Part shown: in pieces, positions 54,439 through 63,451 of the stretch | Layout: each line of letters begins with the position of its first letter | How positions within the stretch are numbered: position 1 is the stretch's first letter | Assembly: GCA_934755305.1 (NCBI GenBank) | Contig: CAKVLD010000001.1 | Span: 62,001-126,000 of the forward strand | Length of the DNA: 64,000 nucleotides | Origin: an uncultured Clostridium sp. | GTDB taxonomy: Bacteria > Bacillota > Clostridia > Clostridiales > Clostridiaceae | Direction of reading: 5' to 3' | Made by a program: the position numbers and the translations under genes | The notes under the pieces: model-generated | Database searches by the model: none | Seen by the model: the letters and a program-made list of their open reading frames with translations, nothing else | Told to the model about the DNA's origin: nothing

Positions 54439-56790
54439 ATGGAAAAAGTTGAATTGCTTGCACCTGCTGGTAGTATGGAGAGTTTATATGCGGCAGTTAA
54501 TAATGGTGCAGATGCTATATATTTAGGAGGACCAAAATTCTCTGCTAGAGCAAAAGCTGTAGAATTTGATAATGAAAAAATGAAGTTAGCTGTTGATTAT
54601 GCTCATAGTTATGGAGTAAAGATATATGTAACTATGAATATAATATTAAAGCCTAATGAATTAAGTGAGGCTATAAGATACGTAGGATATCTTTATGAAA
54701 TTGGTGTAGATGCTTTAATAATTCAAGATTTAGGTCTTCTTAAGCTGATTCAAGAAAGATTTCCTGATTTTGAAGTTCATGCATCTACTCAAATGACAAT
54801 TCATAATGGAGAAGGTGCTCTTTATTATAAAGAAAAAGGTTTTGAAAGAGTAGTACTATCAAGAGAACTTAGTAAAGATGAAATTAAATATATCTCTAAA
54901 GATTTAGGTGTTGAAACAGAAATATTTGTTCATGGTGCTTTATGTGTATCATATTCAGGACAATGTTTAATGAGTGCTATGATTGGAAGCAGAAGCGGAA
55001 ATAGAGGTAAATGTGCTCAACCATGTAGACAAGAATATAGATTGATTTCTGAAAATAGTGGTGAAAGAAAAGGTCATTTATTAAGTACTAAGGATACTTG
55101 TACTATTAATGATATAAAGGATATTATTGATAGTGGAGCTTATTCTCTAAAGGTAGAAGGAAGAATGAAGAGGCCTGAATATGTAGCTGGTGTTATAAGT
55201 AGTTACAGAAAGGCTTTAGACAAAGAGCTTAAAAATAAAAATTTTGATATAAATGAAGGAAGAAAAACACTATTACAATTATTTAATAGAGGTGGATTCT
55301 CTACTGCTTATTTAAAAAAAGATACTGGAAAAGATATGATGAGCTTTGTAATTCCTAAGAATACAGGAATTGAAATAGGTACTATTGATGATAAAGGAGA
55401 TATTCTTTTAAAAGATAGTATTGCTTTAGGAGATGGAATAGGATTTTCTAATAAAGGATTTACGGTAAGTAAAATTATATTAAAAGGTAATGAGGTTCAA
55501 GAAGCTAAGGCAGGGGATAAAGTTAAGCTATTTCCAAAAGGCTATAAAAAAGGTGATGTTATATATAGAACATCTAATAAAAAGCTTACTGATAGTTTAA
55601 TGGATACAGTAAAGCCATACTATAAGAAAATACCTATGCATGGAGAAGTTATTTTTAAGGTAGGAGAACCGTTTACTTTAAAAACTTCATTTAATGGAGT
55701 TAAGTATGAAGTTCAAGGGGAAGTGGTAGAAAAGGCAGAAAGAAAGCCTTTAGATAAGGAAAGAATTGCAGAAGCTCTTAAAAAGTCTGGAGATTATCCA
55801 TATAAATTTGAAGGAATATGTTTTGAACAATTTGAAGATGGGTTCTTAAGAGTTTCTTCTTTAAATAATCTAAGAAGAGAATTATTTGATAAAATATTAA
55901 AGGATGTTTTATCAAAGGGAAGAAGAAAGAGAACAGGAGCGGAGAAGAAAAATCCTAAAATACTAATAGAGCCAAAAGAAGCTTTAGATATGGATTTATT
56001 AGTAACTTGTACAACAAAAGAACAATTTAAAACTTTAATAGAAGTTGGTATTAAAAATATAGGTGTGGATTTATATAGTAGAGAAAAAGATTCTTTAAAG
56101 ATTAAGGATATAGAAAATGTTGAAGGTATAAATATATATATTCTTACTCCAGAAATTATAAAAACTGAGTTTGAAAAAGTAGTTAATATGATTGATAAAG
56201 CTAAAGATCATATAAAGGGATTAATTACAGGTAATGCAGGTATAATTAATAAATATAAAGATTCTTTAAAAATTATTGGTGACTATAAGTTAAATGTGTT
56301 TAATGAGGAATCTCTAGAGTTCTATAGAGGAGATTTAAATATAGTATCTTTAAGTCTTGAGCTTAATAAGAGAGAAATCAAGGAAGTTATGAAAAATAAG
56401 ACTTTAGGTGCTGCATATCAAGTTTATGGTAAAACAGAGCTTATGGTTAGTGAATATTGCCCTATAGGAAGTACTTTTGGTGGTAAGTGTACAGATAGGG
56501 AATGTAATAAGGCATGCACAAGAGATAGATTTACTTTGGTAGATGAGATGAACGAAGGATTTAGAGTAATGACAGATGTATTCTGTAGAAGTCATATATT
56601 AAATGGAGTTGCACTAAATCTAATAGGAGAAAAAGAAGAACTAAAGAATATGGGGATAAGTACTTTTAGAATAGATTTTAAGGATGAATCTAGAGATGAT
56701 ATTATAAAAGTATTAGATATGCTAAGAAATAAAACGGAGATAGAAACTAAACATTATACTAAGGGATGTTATAAACGAGGTGTTGAATAG
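54439..56790 (+). CDS. U32 family peptidase-like protein (RlhA-type, with DUF3656)
   Basis: 783 residues. ATG 54439 is chosen because AGGAG lies 8 bases upstream and the protein then begins MEKVELLAPAGS, as is normal for the family. The U32 core spans about 1-400 with EIFVHGALCVSYSGQCLMS and a Cys set SGNRGKCAQPCRQEY that binds iron-sulfur in RlhA. A DUF3656 region about 380-490 and a C-terminal part with CPIGSTFGGKCTDREC follow. E. coli RlhA hydroxylates a 23S rRNA cytidine; the same type of role is inferred. mutS2 starts two bases after the stop. Confidence 0.9.
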   Translation: MEKVELLAPAGSMESLYAAVNNGADAIYLGGPKFSARAKAVEFDNEKMKLAVDYAHSYGVKIYVTMNIILKPNELSEAIRYVGYLYEIGVDALIIQDLGLLKLIQERFPDFEVHASTQMTIHNGEGALYYKEKGFERVVLSRELSKDEIKYISKDLGVETEIFVHGALCVSYSGQCLMSAMIGSRSGNRGKCAQPCRQEYRLISENSGERKGHLLSTKDTCTINDIKDIIDSGAYSLKVEGRMKRPEYVAGVISSYRKALDKELKNKNFDINEGRKTLLQLFNRGGFSTAYLKKDTGKDMMSFVIPKNTGIEIGTIDDKGDILLKDSIALGDGIGFSNKGFTVSKIILKGNEVQEAKAGDKVKLFPKGYKKGDVIYRTSNKKLTDSLMDTVKPYYKKIPMHGEVIFKVGEPFTLKTSFNGVKYEVQGEVVEKAERKPLDKERIAEALKKSGDYPYKFEGICFEQFEDGFLRVSSLNNLRRELFDKILKDVLSKGRRKRTGAEKKNPKILIEPKEALDMDLLVTCTTKEQFKTLIEVGIKNIGVDLYSREKDSLKIKDIENVEGINIYILTPEIIKTEFEKVVNMIDKAKDHIKGLITGNAGIINKYKDSLKIIGDYKLNVFNEESLEFYRGDLNIVSLSLELNKREIKEVMKNKTLGAAYQVYGKTELMVSEYCPIGSTFGGKCTDRECNKACTRDRFTLVDEMNEGFRVMTDVFCRSHILNGVALNLIGEKEELKNMGISTFRIDFKDESRDDIIKVLDMLRNKTEIETKHYTKGCYKRGVE

Positions 56791-56792
56791 AA

Positions 56793-59156
56793 ATGAATGA
56801 AAGAGCTTTAAGAGTTTTAGAATTTAATAAAATAAGAGAACTTGTTAAAAAATATGCAGTTACAAAAGGTGGTAAGGAATTGGTAGAAAACTTAGTTCCT
56901 TATGAATCAGTTTATGATATAAAAAATGCTTTAGAAGAAACTAATGAAGCCTATAACTTAATAGTTAAAAAAGGTAATCCTCCTTTTGAGGGATTAAGAG
57001 ATATAAGAGAAGCTATTGAAAGAGCTAGAAAAGGTGGAAGCTTAACTACAGGGCAATTATTATATGTCGGAAATATGTTAAGGTGTACTAATAATATTAA
57101 GGAATATTTAAGTAGAAAAGAAGAGGAAGAAAGCTTTGATAGATTGGAAGATCTTGGTTATATTCTAACTCCTATTACTAATTTACAAGCAGATATAGAA
57201 AGATCTATTATTTCAGAAGAAGAAATTAGTGATAGAGCAAGTTCAGTTTTACATAGTTTAAGAAGAGCTTTAAAAGAAAAGAATTCTTCTGTAAGAGATA
57301 AAATTAATTCACTTGTAAAAAGTAATTCTAAGTATTTACAAGATTCTATATATACCATGAGAGGAGATCGTTATGTAATACCTGTTAAGGCTGAGTATAA
57401 AGGTCAAGTTCCAGGTCTTGTACATGATCAAAGTTCTACTGGTGCAACTTTATTTATTGAACCTATGGGAATAGTGAATTTAAATAATGAAATAAAAGAA
57501 TTGAAATTAAAAGAAGCAGCTGAAATAGAAAGAATTCTTTGGGAACTTACAAAAAAGGTTAGAGATAATGTAGATGTATTAGAAAGTAATATGAAGATAT
57601 TACTTAAGTTAGATTTTATATTTGCAAAAGGGAAATATGCATCTAAAACTAATGCAATTATGCCAGAAGTTAATGAAGATGGATCATTTAATTTAATAGA
57701 AGCTAGACATCCATTAATAGAGCCAGAAAAAGCTGTTCCTTCAGATATTTATTTAGGAAAGAATTTTACAGCGTTAATGATAACAGGACCTAATACTGGT
57801 GGTAAAACAGTAACATTAAAAACTGCAGGTCTTACACATTTAATGGCTTTAAGTGGATTGTTAATTTGTGCTAAGGAAGGTTCATCTGTAAGTTTTTATA
57901 GAGAAGTATTTGCAGATATAGGAGATGAACAAAGTATAGAACAAAGTCTTTCTACTTTTTCATCACATTTAACTAATATTGTAGATATAATGCAAATTGC
58001 AGATAGAGAATCTTTAGCTCTATTTGATGAGCTTGGTGGAGGAACAGATCCTACAGAAGGTGCAGCTCTTGCCATGGCTATTATTGCTACTTTAAAAGAA
58101 AGAGGAACTAAGATAATAGCTACTACACACTACAGCGAATTAAAGGGATATGCTTTAAAGACTCCGGGAGTTGAAAATGCTTCTGTTGAGTTTGATGTAG
58201 AAACTTTAAAGCCTACTTATAGATTATTAATTGGTGTTCCAGGAAAGTCTAATGCCTTTGAAATAAGTAAAAGATTAGGTCTTGACGATTATGTAATTGA
58301 GAGAGCTAGAAACAACGTTTCTAAGGAAAATCTTGAATTTGAAAATTTAATAAAAGATCTTCAAGAAAAAAGTATTTTGGCTAATAAAGATGCAAGAGAA
58401 GCAGAGAAATTAAAAATAGAAGCCGAAAATCTTAAGAAAACTTATGAAGAAAAACTTAAAAAAGTAGAGCTTACAAGAGATAAGGCTTATAACGAAGCAA
58501 GAAGAGAAGCAAAAGAGATAATTTCTAGAGCTAAAGATGAAGCAGACGAAATTCTAAAGGCTATGAGAGAACTAGAGAAGATGGGTATCTCTGGTGGAGG
58601 AAGAAATAGGTTAGAGGAAGAAAGAAAGAAGCTTAAGGAATCTTTAGAAGAAAGAGAAAAAGCCCTTATTAAAGAAAGAGAAAATTCAGGAGCTGCTATT
58701 AAAAAAGTTACTTTAGGAATGGATGCTTATTTACCTTCTTTAAATCAAAATGTTGTAATATTATCTATGCCTGATAAAAAAGGTGAAGTTCAAGTAGAAG
58801 CTGGAATAATGAAGATAAGTGTAAAACTTAAAGATCTTAGAAGTGTAGAAGGAACAGTTAAAAAGCAAGAAAAGAAAAAGAAGAAAAGAGAAATGGCTTT
58901 AAATCTTAAATCTGTAAGTAATAGTGTTGATTTAAGAGGATTGGATTCAGAAGAAGCTTGCTATAGAGCTGATAAATATTTAGATGAAGCATACATGGCA
59001 AATTTAGGAGAAGTTAGTATAGTTCATGGAAAAGGAACAGGAGTATTAAGACAAGCGATTAATACTATGTTAAAAAAACATCCACATGTTAAGAATTATA
59101 GATTGGGAGTTTATGGTGAAGGTGGAGATGGTGTAACTATAGTTGAATTAAAATAA
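56793..59156 (+). CDS. mutS2: MutS2 (ribosome-collision/DNA-junction ATPase)
   Basis: 787 residues. Core domain about 1-290, ABC ATPase with Walker A TGPNTGGKTVTLKT (about 330) and Walker B LALFDELGGGTDPTEG, coiled-coil KOW-type linker about 510-640, and a C-terminal SMR nuclease domain about 710-787 with VDLRGLDSEEA and VHGKGTGVLRQAI. MutS2 lacks mismatch-recognition domain I. It is linked to suppression of recombination and, in Bacillus, to splitting collided ribosomes. GAGGTG precedes the ATG; it is coupled to the upstream U32 gene. Confidence 0.97.
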   Translation: MNERALRVLEFNKIRELVKKYAVTKGGKELVENLVPYESVYDIKNALEETNEAYNLIVKKGNPPFEGLRDIREAIERARKGGSLTTGQLLYVGNMLRCTNNIKEYLSRKEEEESFDRLEDLGYILTPITNLQADIERSIISEEEISDRASSVLHSLRRALKEKNSSVRDKINSLVKSNSKYLQDSIYTMRGDRYVIPVKAEYKGQVPGLVHDQSSTGATLFIEPMGIVNLNNEIKELKLKEAAEIERILWELTKKVRDNVDVLESNMKILLKLDFIFAKGKYASKTNAIMPEVNEDGSFNLIEARHPLIEPEKAVPSDIYLGKNFTALMITGPNTGGKTVTLKTAGLTHLMALSGLLICAKEGSSVSFYREVFADIGDEQSIEQSLSTFSSHLTNIVDIMQIADRESLALFDELGGGTDPTEGAALAMAIIATLKERGTKIIATTHYSELKGYALKTPGVENASVEFDVETLKPTYRLLIGVPGKSNAFEISKRLGLDDYVIERARNNVSKENLEFENLIKDLQEKSILANKDAREAEKLKIEAENLKKTYEEKLKKVELTRDKAYNEARREAKEIISRAKDEADEILKAMRELEKMGISGGGRNRLEEERKKLKESLEEREKALIKERENSGAAIKKVTLGMDAYLPSLNQNVVILSMPDKKGEVQVEAGIMKISVKLKDLRSVEGTVKKQEKKKKKREMALNLKSVSNSVDLRGLDSEEACYRADKYLDEAYMANLGEVSIVHGKGTGVLRQAINTMLKKHPHVKNYRLGVYGEGGDGVTIVELK

Positions 59157-59247
59157 AGGAAAGTTGTTATAAATGTTCTTTATTTTTAAAATAAAATCTA
59201 ATATAATAAATGATATGACAAACAGATAAAAGTTCAGGAGAGATAAA

Positions 59248-60192
59248 ATGAAAGATAATAATTCATACGTACTAGTATTAGGGGCATCAATAGTTGATAT
59301 TTTAGGTTTTAGTAGAAGCAAATACACACAGAAGGACTCAATACCAGGAGATATTAAAATTTCTTTAGGGGGCGTATGTAGAAATATTGCTGAAAATATG
59401 GCAAGAGTAGGTGTTAATACAAAGTTTATATCTATAGTTGGGGATGATGAACAAGGTAGAAACATATTAGAGCATTCTAAGATAATAGGTTATGATATGG
59501 AACATAGCTTAATATTAGAAAATAAGGCTACACCAACTTATTTAGCGATTTTAGATGAAGAAGGAGAGATGGTATCTGCAATAGTTGATATGCAATCTCT
59601 TGGAGCAATGGATGAGGAATTTATAGATGCAAAGAAAGAAGTAATTTGCAATGCAGAATATACAGTTTTGGATTCTGATAATCCAGAATTATTAGAACAT
59701 ATTCTAAAAGTTTATGAAGGAAAAACTAAATTTGTTTTAGATCCAGTTTCAGCTGCAAAGGCAGAAAAAGTAAAACATTTAATTAAGTATTTCCATACTA
59801 TTAAGCCAAATAGATATGAAGCAGAAATTCTATCAGGTATAAAGATTAATAGTTATGAAGATGTGAAAAAAGCAGGTGAATATTTTCTGTCTTTAGGAAT
59901 ACAAAATGTATTTATAAGTCTTGATTCAGAAGGGACTTATTATACAAATGGTATTGAAGAAGGAAAAATAAAAGCTTGTAATGTAACTGTTAAAAATACT
60001 ACAGGAGCAGGAGATTCGTTTGTAGCAGGTCTTGGTTATGGTTATATGAATAATCTTTCATTAAAAGATACTTTGAAATATGCAATGGCTATGTCTGTAA
60101 TAACAATTAAACATGAGGATACCATAAATCCTAAAATGAGTGATGATTATGTTAAATATTATCTTGAAAAGATAAAGTGGGAAGAAGCTTAA
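59248..60192 (+). CDS. PfkB-family carbohydrate kinase (pseudouridine-kinase-like)
   Basis: 314 residues, ribokinase fold. N-terminal VLVLGASIVDILGFS, the SLGGVCRNIAENMARVG glycine-rich segment and the C-terminal anion hole NTTGAGDSFVAGL with the catalytic Asp. The N-terminal motif is most like pseudouridine kinases. No pseudouridine glycosidase is nearby, so the substrate is uncertain. GGAGAG precedes the ATG. It is followed by a terminator. Confidence 0.85.
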   Translation: MKDNNSYVLVLGASIVDILGFSRSKYTQKDSIPGDIKISLGGVCRNIAENMARVGVNTKFISIVGDDEQGRNILEHSKIIGYDMEHSLILENKATPTYLAILDEEGEMVSAIVDMQSLGAMDEEFIDAKKEVICNAEYTVLDSDNPELLEHILKVYEGKTKFVLDPVSAAKAEKVKHLIKYFHTIKPNRYEAEILSGIKINSYEDVKKAGEYFLSLGIQNVFISLDSEGTYYTNGIEEGKIKACNVTVKNTTGAGDSFVAGLGYGYMNNLSLKDTLKYAMAMSVITIKHEDTINPKMSDDYVKYYLEKIKWEEA

Positions 60193-60200
60193 AAAATAAT

Positions 60201-60251
60201 AGACTTAAGTATTTTGTCTGATAAACTGGACAATCTACTTAAGTCTTTTTT
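60201..60251 (+). terminator. Terminator after PfkB gene
   Basis: AGACTTAAGTA (60201-60211) with TACTTAAGTCT (60236-60246), followed by TTTTT; the loop holds a small inner hairpin. Confidence 0.9.
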
Positions 60252-60280
60252 GGAAAATAAGGAAGAAAAGAGGGAAATAT

Positions 60281-60721
60281 ATGTATATAGTAAGCGCTTG
60301 TTTATGTGGCGTAAATTGTAAATATAGCGGAAAAAATAATATGAATGAAGATTGTGTTGAATTATTAAAATGTAATAAGGCACTTTTAGTATGTCCAGAG
60401 CAATTAGGGGGATTGACTACTCCAAGAAAGCCAGCGGAAATTGTGAAAGATGGAGAAAGTATAAAGGTCATTAATAAAGATAAAGAAGATGTTACAAAAG
60501 AATTTATTAAAGGAGCAAAAGAAGTTGTAGAAATAGCCAAAAAATCAAATATAACTAAAGCTATATTAAAGGAAGGAAGTCCTTCTTGTGGATGTAACCT
60601 TATATATGATGGCCGCTTTTCTGGTAAAAAGATAAAAGGTGAAGGATTAACTTGTAAAATGTTAAGAGAAGCAGGAATAGAAGTTATTTCTGATGAAGAA
60701 TATAGTATTAAGGTTAAGTAA
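60281..60721 (+). CDS. DUF523 family protein
   Basis: 146 residues. The conserved Cys motif SACLCGVNCKYSGKNN, the VCPEQLGGLTTPRKPAEI segment and LKEGSPSCGC define DUF523; these Cys suggest metal or iron-sulfur binding, but the function is unknown. AGAGGGAAA lies before the ATG. Single gene. Confidence 0.92.
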   Translation: MYIVSACLCGVNCKYSGKNNMNEDCVELLKCNKALLVCPEQLGGLTTPRKPAEIVKDGESIKVINKDKEDVTKEFIKGAKEVVEIAKKSNITKAILKEGSPSCGCNLIYDGRFSGKKIKGEGLTCKMLREAGIEVISDEEYSIKVK

Positions 60722-60862
60722 TATATTAAATTTTGTAATAAATGACCAAAAAAATTTCTACTCCAAACAAAAATTTTATGGGAAATTTAAAATCTTTTGT
60801 ATAAATTTATTAACTTATTGGAATAATTAAAGAAGAGTTTAGAAAATAAGGAGTGGAAAATT

Positions 60863-61489
60863 TTGAATAATTTAAATTTAAAGGAGAGAAGTATAAAAAC
60901 AGGACATATTGCTAGAAAGGAAAGAAATAGAGGCTTAGTACCTGGAGTATTATACGGAAAAAAAGTAGGAAATCTTTTATTTGAAGTTGGAGAACTAGAA
61001 CTTGGAAAAGAAATTTCTCATACTGGAGATCATGGTATAATTAATTTTGATTTTAATGGAATTAGCCAACAAGCTATTTTGAAAGAAGTTCAAAGAGATC
61101 CAGTAAGTCATAAGATTATCCATATAGATTTAGAAGAAGTATCATCAAATGAAATGATACAATCAGAAGTGCCAATTCAATTTATGGGTGAAGAATGGCT
61201 TAACAGAAAAGGAGCTGTTTTACAAAAAGAAAAAGCTTCAGTAAAGGTTAATTGTAGAACAGATAAATTACCTAAATCAATAAAGATTGATGTATCACAA
61301 GGAACTTTAGGCTCTGTATATAGATTGTCAGATTTAGAAGTAGGAGAAGAATTATCTATAGTTGAAGATATTAAGAGTGTAATTGCTTCCATAAGTAATG
61401 AAAAGAAATTAACTTCTGATCTTCAAGCTGAGGAAATTGAAAATAATGATGATAAGGTTATAGATGATAAGGTTATAGAAGAAGAATAG
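60863..61489 (+). CDS. Ribosomal protein L25/TL5/Ctc family
   Basis: 208 residues, TTG start with AAGGAG 9 bases upstream. The N-terminal L25 domain (5S rRNA binding) includes RKERNRGLVPGVLYGKK and QAILKEVQRDPVSHKIIHID. The C-terminal TL5/Ctc beta domain is about 95-185. An acidic repeat tail (DDKVIDDKVIEEE) ends the protein. Ctc proteins are stress-related in Bacillus. Single gene. Confidence 0.92.
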   Translation: MNNLNLKERSIKTGHIARKERNRGLVPGVLYGKKVGNLLFEVGELELGKEISHTGDHGIINFDFNGISQQAILKEVQRDPVSHKIIHIDLEEVSSNEMIQSEVPIQFMGEEWLNRKGAVLQKEKASVKVNCRTDKLPKSIKIDVSQGTLGSVYRLSDLEVGEELSIVEDIKSVIASISNEKKLTSDLQAEEIENNDDKVIDDKVIEEE

Positions 61490-61507
61490 AAAAATAATTA
61501 TTTTATG

Positions 61508-61568
61508 ATGGGCAAATTATTTATAAAATGTCAAGTGGCAAAAAATGTAAAAACATTAGCTTGCCCAT
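61508..61568 (+). terminator. Weak stem-loop after L25 gene
   Basis: ATGGGCAA (61508-61515) pairs with TTGCCCAT (61561-61568) across a 45-base loop, without a clear T-run. It could be a weak terminator or a processing structure. Confidence 0.4.
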
Positions 61569-61595
61569 TGTAAAATGTTAGATATGATGTATAAT
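61568..61595 (+). promoter_or_regulatory. Promoter of phosphoglucomutase gene
   Basis: TTGTAA (61568-61573) and TATAAT (61590-61595) with a 16-base spacer. Transcription would begin near 61602, so only starts downstream of this are usable; this favours GTG 61628. Confidence 0.65.
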
Positions 61596-61627
61596 ATAAT
61601 TTGAAAAGACAAAGAGGAGGGGTATTA

Positions 61628-63352
61628 GTGTATAAAGAAAAATATGAAAGCTGGTTAAATTCAAGCATAATAAGTGACGAAATAAAAAATGAATTACGTA
61701 ATATACAAGATGAAAAAGAAATTGAAGATAGATTTTATAAAGATCTAGAATTTGGTACAGGTGGTTTAAGAGGAGTAATTGGTGCTGGTAGTAATAGAAT
61801 GAATATATATACAGTATCAAAGGCTACACAAGGTTTTGCTAATTATTTAAATGAAAATTTTGATAATCCTTCTGTAGCTATAGCTTATGATTCAAGAAAT
61901 ATGTCAAAAGAATTTGCAAAATCTGCTGCTTTAACACTTTGTGCTAACGGTATTAAGGTTTATTTATATGAAAGCTTAAGACCAACACCAGTACTTTCAT
62001 TTACAGTTAGACACTTAAATTGTCAAGGGGGTATAGTAGTTACTGCATCACATAATCCTAAACAATACAATGGATACAAAGTTTATGATGAATTTGGTGG
62101 ACAAGTAACTGATTTAAAAGCTAATAAAATAATTTCTGCAGTTAATAATATAGAAAATTTTGAAGCTATTAAGACAATTACAGAAGGTGAAGCTATAGAA
62201 AAAGGTCTTTTAAGCTATATTGGCGAAGATGTAGATAAAGCTTATATAGAAAAAGTAAAAGCTTTAACTATTAGAAAAGATTTAGTTAAGAATAAAGCTA
62301 AAGATTTAAAGATAATTTATACTCCAATTCATGGAAGTGGAAATATACCTGTTAGAAGAGTATTAAGTGAACTAGGATATGAAAATGTTAAAGTTGTAAA
62401 AGAACAAGAAGCTCCAGATGGAAATTTCCCAACAACTCCATACCCAAATCCAGAAGCAGCTCAAGTATTTGAATTAGCTTTAGAAATGGCTAAAAGTGAA
62501 ACACCAGATATAATATTTGGTACTGATCCAGATTGTGATAGAATAGGTGTAATTGTAAATGTTGGAGCTGGAGAATATAAGGTATTAACAGGAAACCAAA
62601 CAGGTTTACTTTTAACTAATTATGTTTTAAGTTCATTAAAAGAAACAGGAAAGTTACCTTCAAATGGCGTTGTTATTAAAACAATAGTTACAACTGAAGG
62701 TGCTAGAAAGATAGCTGAAAGCTATGGAATAGAAATAATGGATGTATTAACTGGATTTAAGTATATAGGAGAAAAGATACAACAATTCAATACAAATGGA
62801 GATAAACAATATCTATTTGGCTTTGAAGAAAGTTATGGATATTTAGCCGGAGACTTTGTAAGAGATAAGGATGCTGTTATTGCTTCAATGCTTATAGCAG
62901 AAATGACTTTATACTATAAAGAACAAGGTATGAGCTTATATGAAGCTCTAATTAACCTTTATAATAAATATGGATTCTTTAAGGAAGAGTTAGTTTCATT
63001 AGAACTTGCAGGAAAAGAAGGACAAGAAAAAATAGCTGCTTGTATAGAATCTTTAAGAAATACTACATTAAAAGAAGTTGATGGAGTTAAGGTTGAAACT
63101 AAATTAGATTACAAGTTAAAGAAAGAAGAAAATCTATTAACTGGAGTTAATAAAGATATAGATCTTCCAACTTCAAATGTATTAAAGTTTATACTTGAAG
63201 ATAGTTCATACTTTGTAGTTAGACCTTCAGGTACAGAACCAAAAATGAAGGTTTATCTTGCAGTAAGAGGAACAAGTCTAGAAAATGCAGAAACTGAAAT
63301 TGCTAGATTTAAAGAAAAGGTAATGGATATAATTAATACTAACTTAAAATAA
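61628..63352 (+). CDS. Phosphoglucomutase/phosphomannomutase family protein
   Basis: 574 residues of the alpha-D-phosphohexomutase superfamily. GTG 61628 is chosen because GGAGGGG lies 6-7 bases upstream. The sugar-binding start FGTGGLRGVIGAGSNRMN, the phosphoserine loop VTASHNPKQYNGYKVYD, the metal loop GTDPDCDRIG, the sugar loop GFEESYGYL and the phosphate-binding RPSGTEPKMKVY are all intact. Length and sequence fit the PgcA type, which interconverts glucose-1- and -6-phosphate. A terminator follows. Confidence 0.95.
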   Translation: MYKEKYESWLNSSIISDEIKNELRNIQDEKEIEDRFYKDLEFGTGGLRGVIGAGSNRMNIYTVSKATQGFANYLNENFDNPSVAIAYDSRNMSKEFAKSAALTLCANGIKVYLYESLRPTPVLSFTVRHLNCQGGIVVTASHNPKQYNGYKVYDEFGGQVTDLKANKIISAVNNIENFEAIKTITEGEAIEKGLLSYIGEDVDKAYIEKVKALTIRKDLVKNKAKDLKIIYTPIHGSGNIPVRRVLSELGYENVKVVKEQEAPDGNFPTTPYPNPEAAQVFELALEMAKSETPDIIFGTDPDCDRIGVIVNVGAGEYKVLTGNQTGLLLTNYVLSSLKETGKLPSNGVVIKTIVTTEGARKIAESYGIEIMDVLTGFKYIGEKIQQFNTNGDKQYLFGFEESYGYLAGDFVRDKDAVIASMLIAEMTLYYKEQGMSLYEALINLYNKYGFFKEELVSLELAGKEGQEKIAACIESLRNTTLKEVDGVKVETKLDYKLKKEENLLTGVNKDIDLPTSNVLKFILEDSSYFVVRPSGTEPKMKVYLAVRGTSLENAETEIARFKEKVMDIINTNLK

Positions 63353-63366
63353 TGTTAGATTAAATA

Positions 63367-63402
63367 AAATGCTATCATCTGTAAAGATGATAGCATTTTT
63401 TG
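63367..63402 (+). terminator. Terminator after phosphoglucomutase gene
   Basis: AAATGCTATCATCT (63367-63380) with AGATGATAGCATTT (63385-63398), perfect stem with a 4-base loop and T-run. Confidence 0.94.
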
Positions 63403-63451
63403 TGTTTTAGGGTATAATGATAAGAGACATAAAAACATAGGTGGTGCAAAA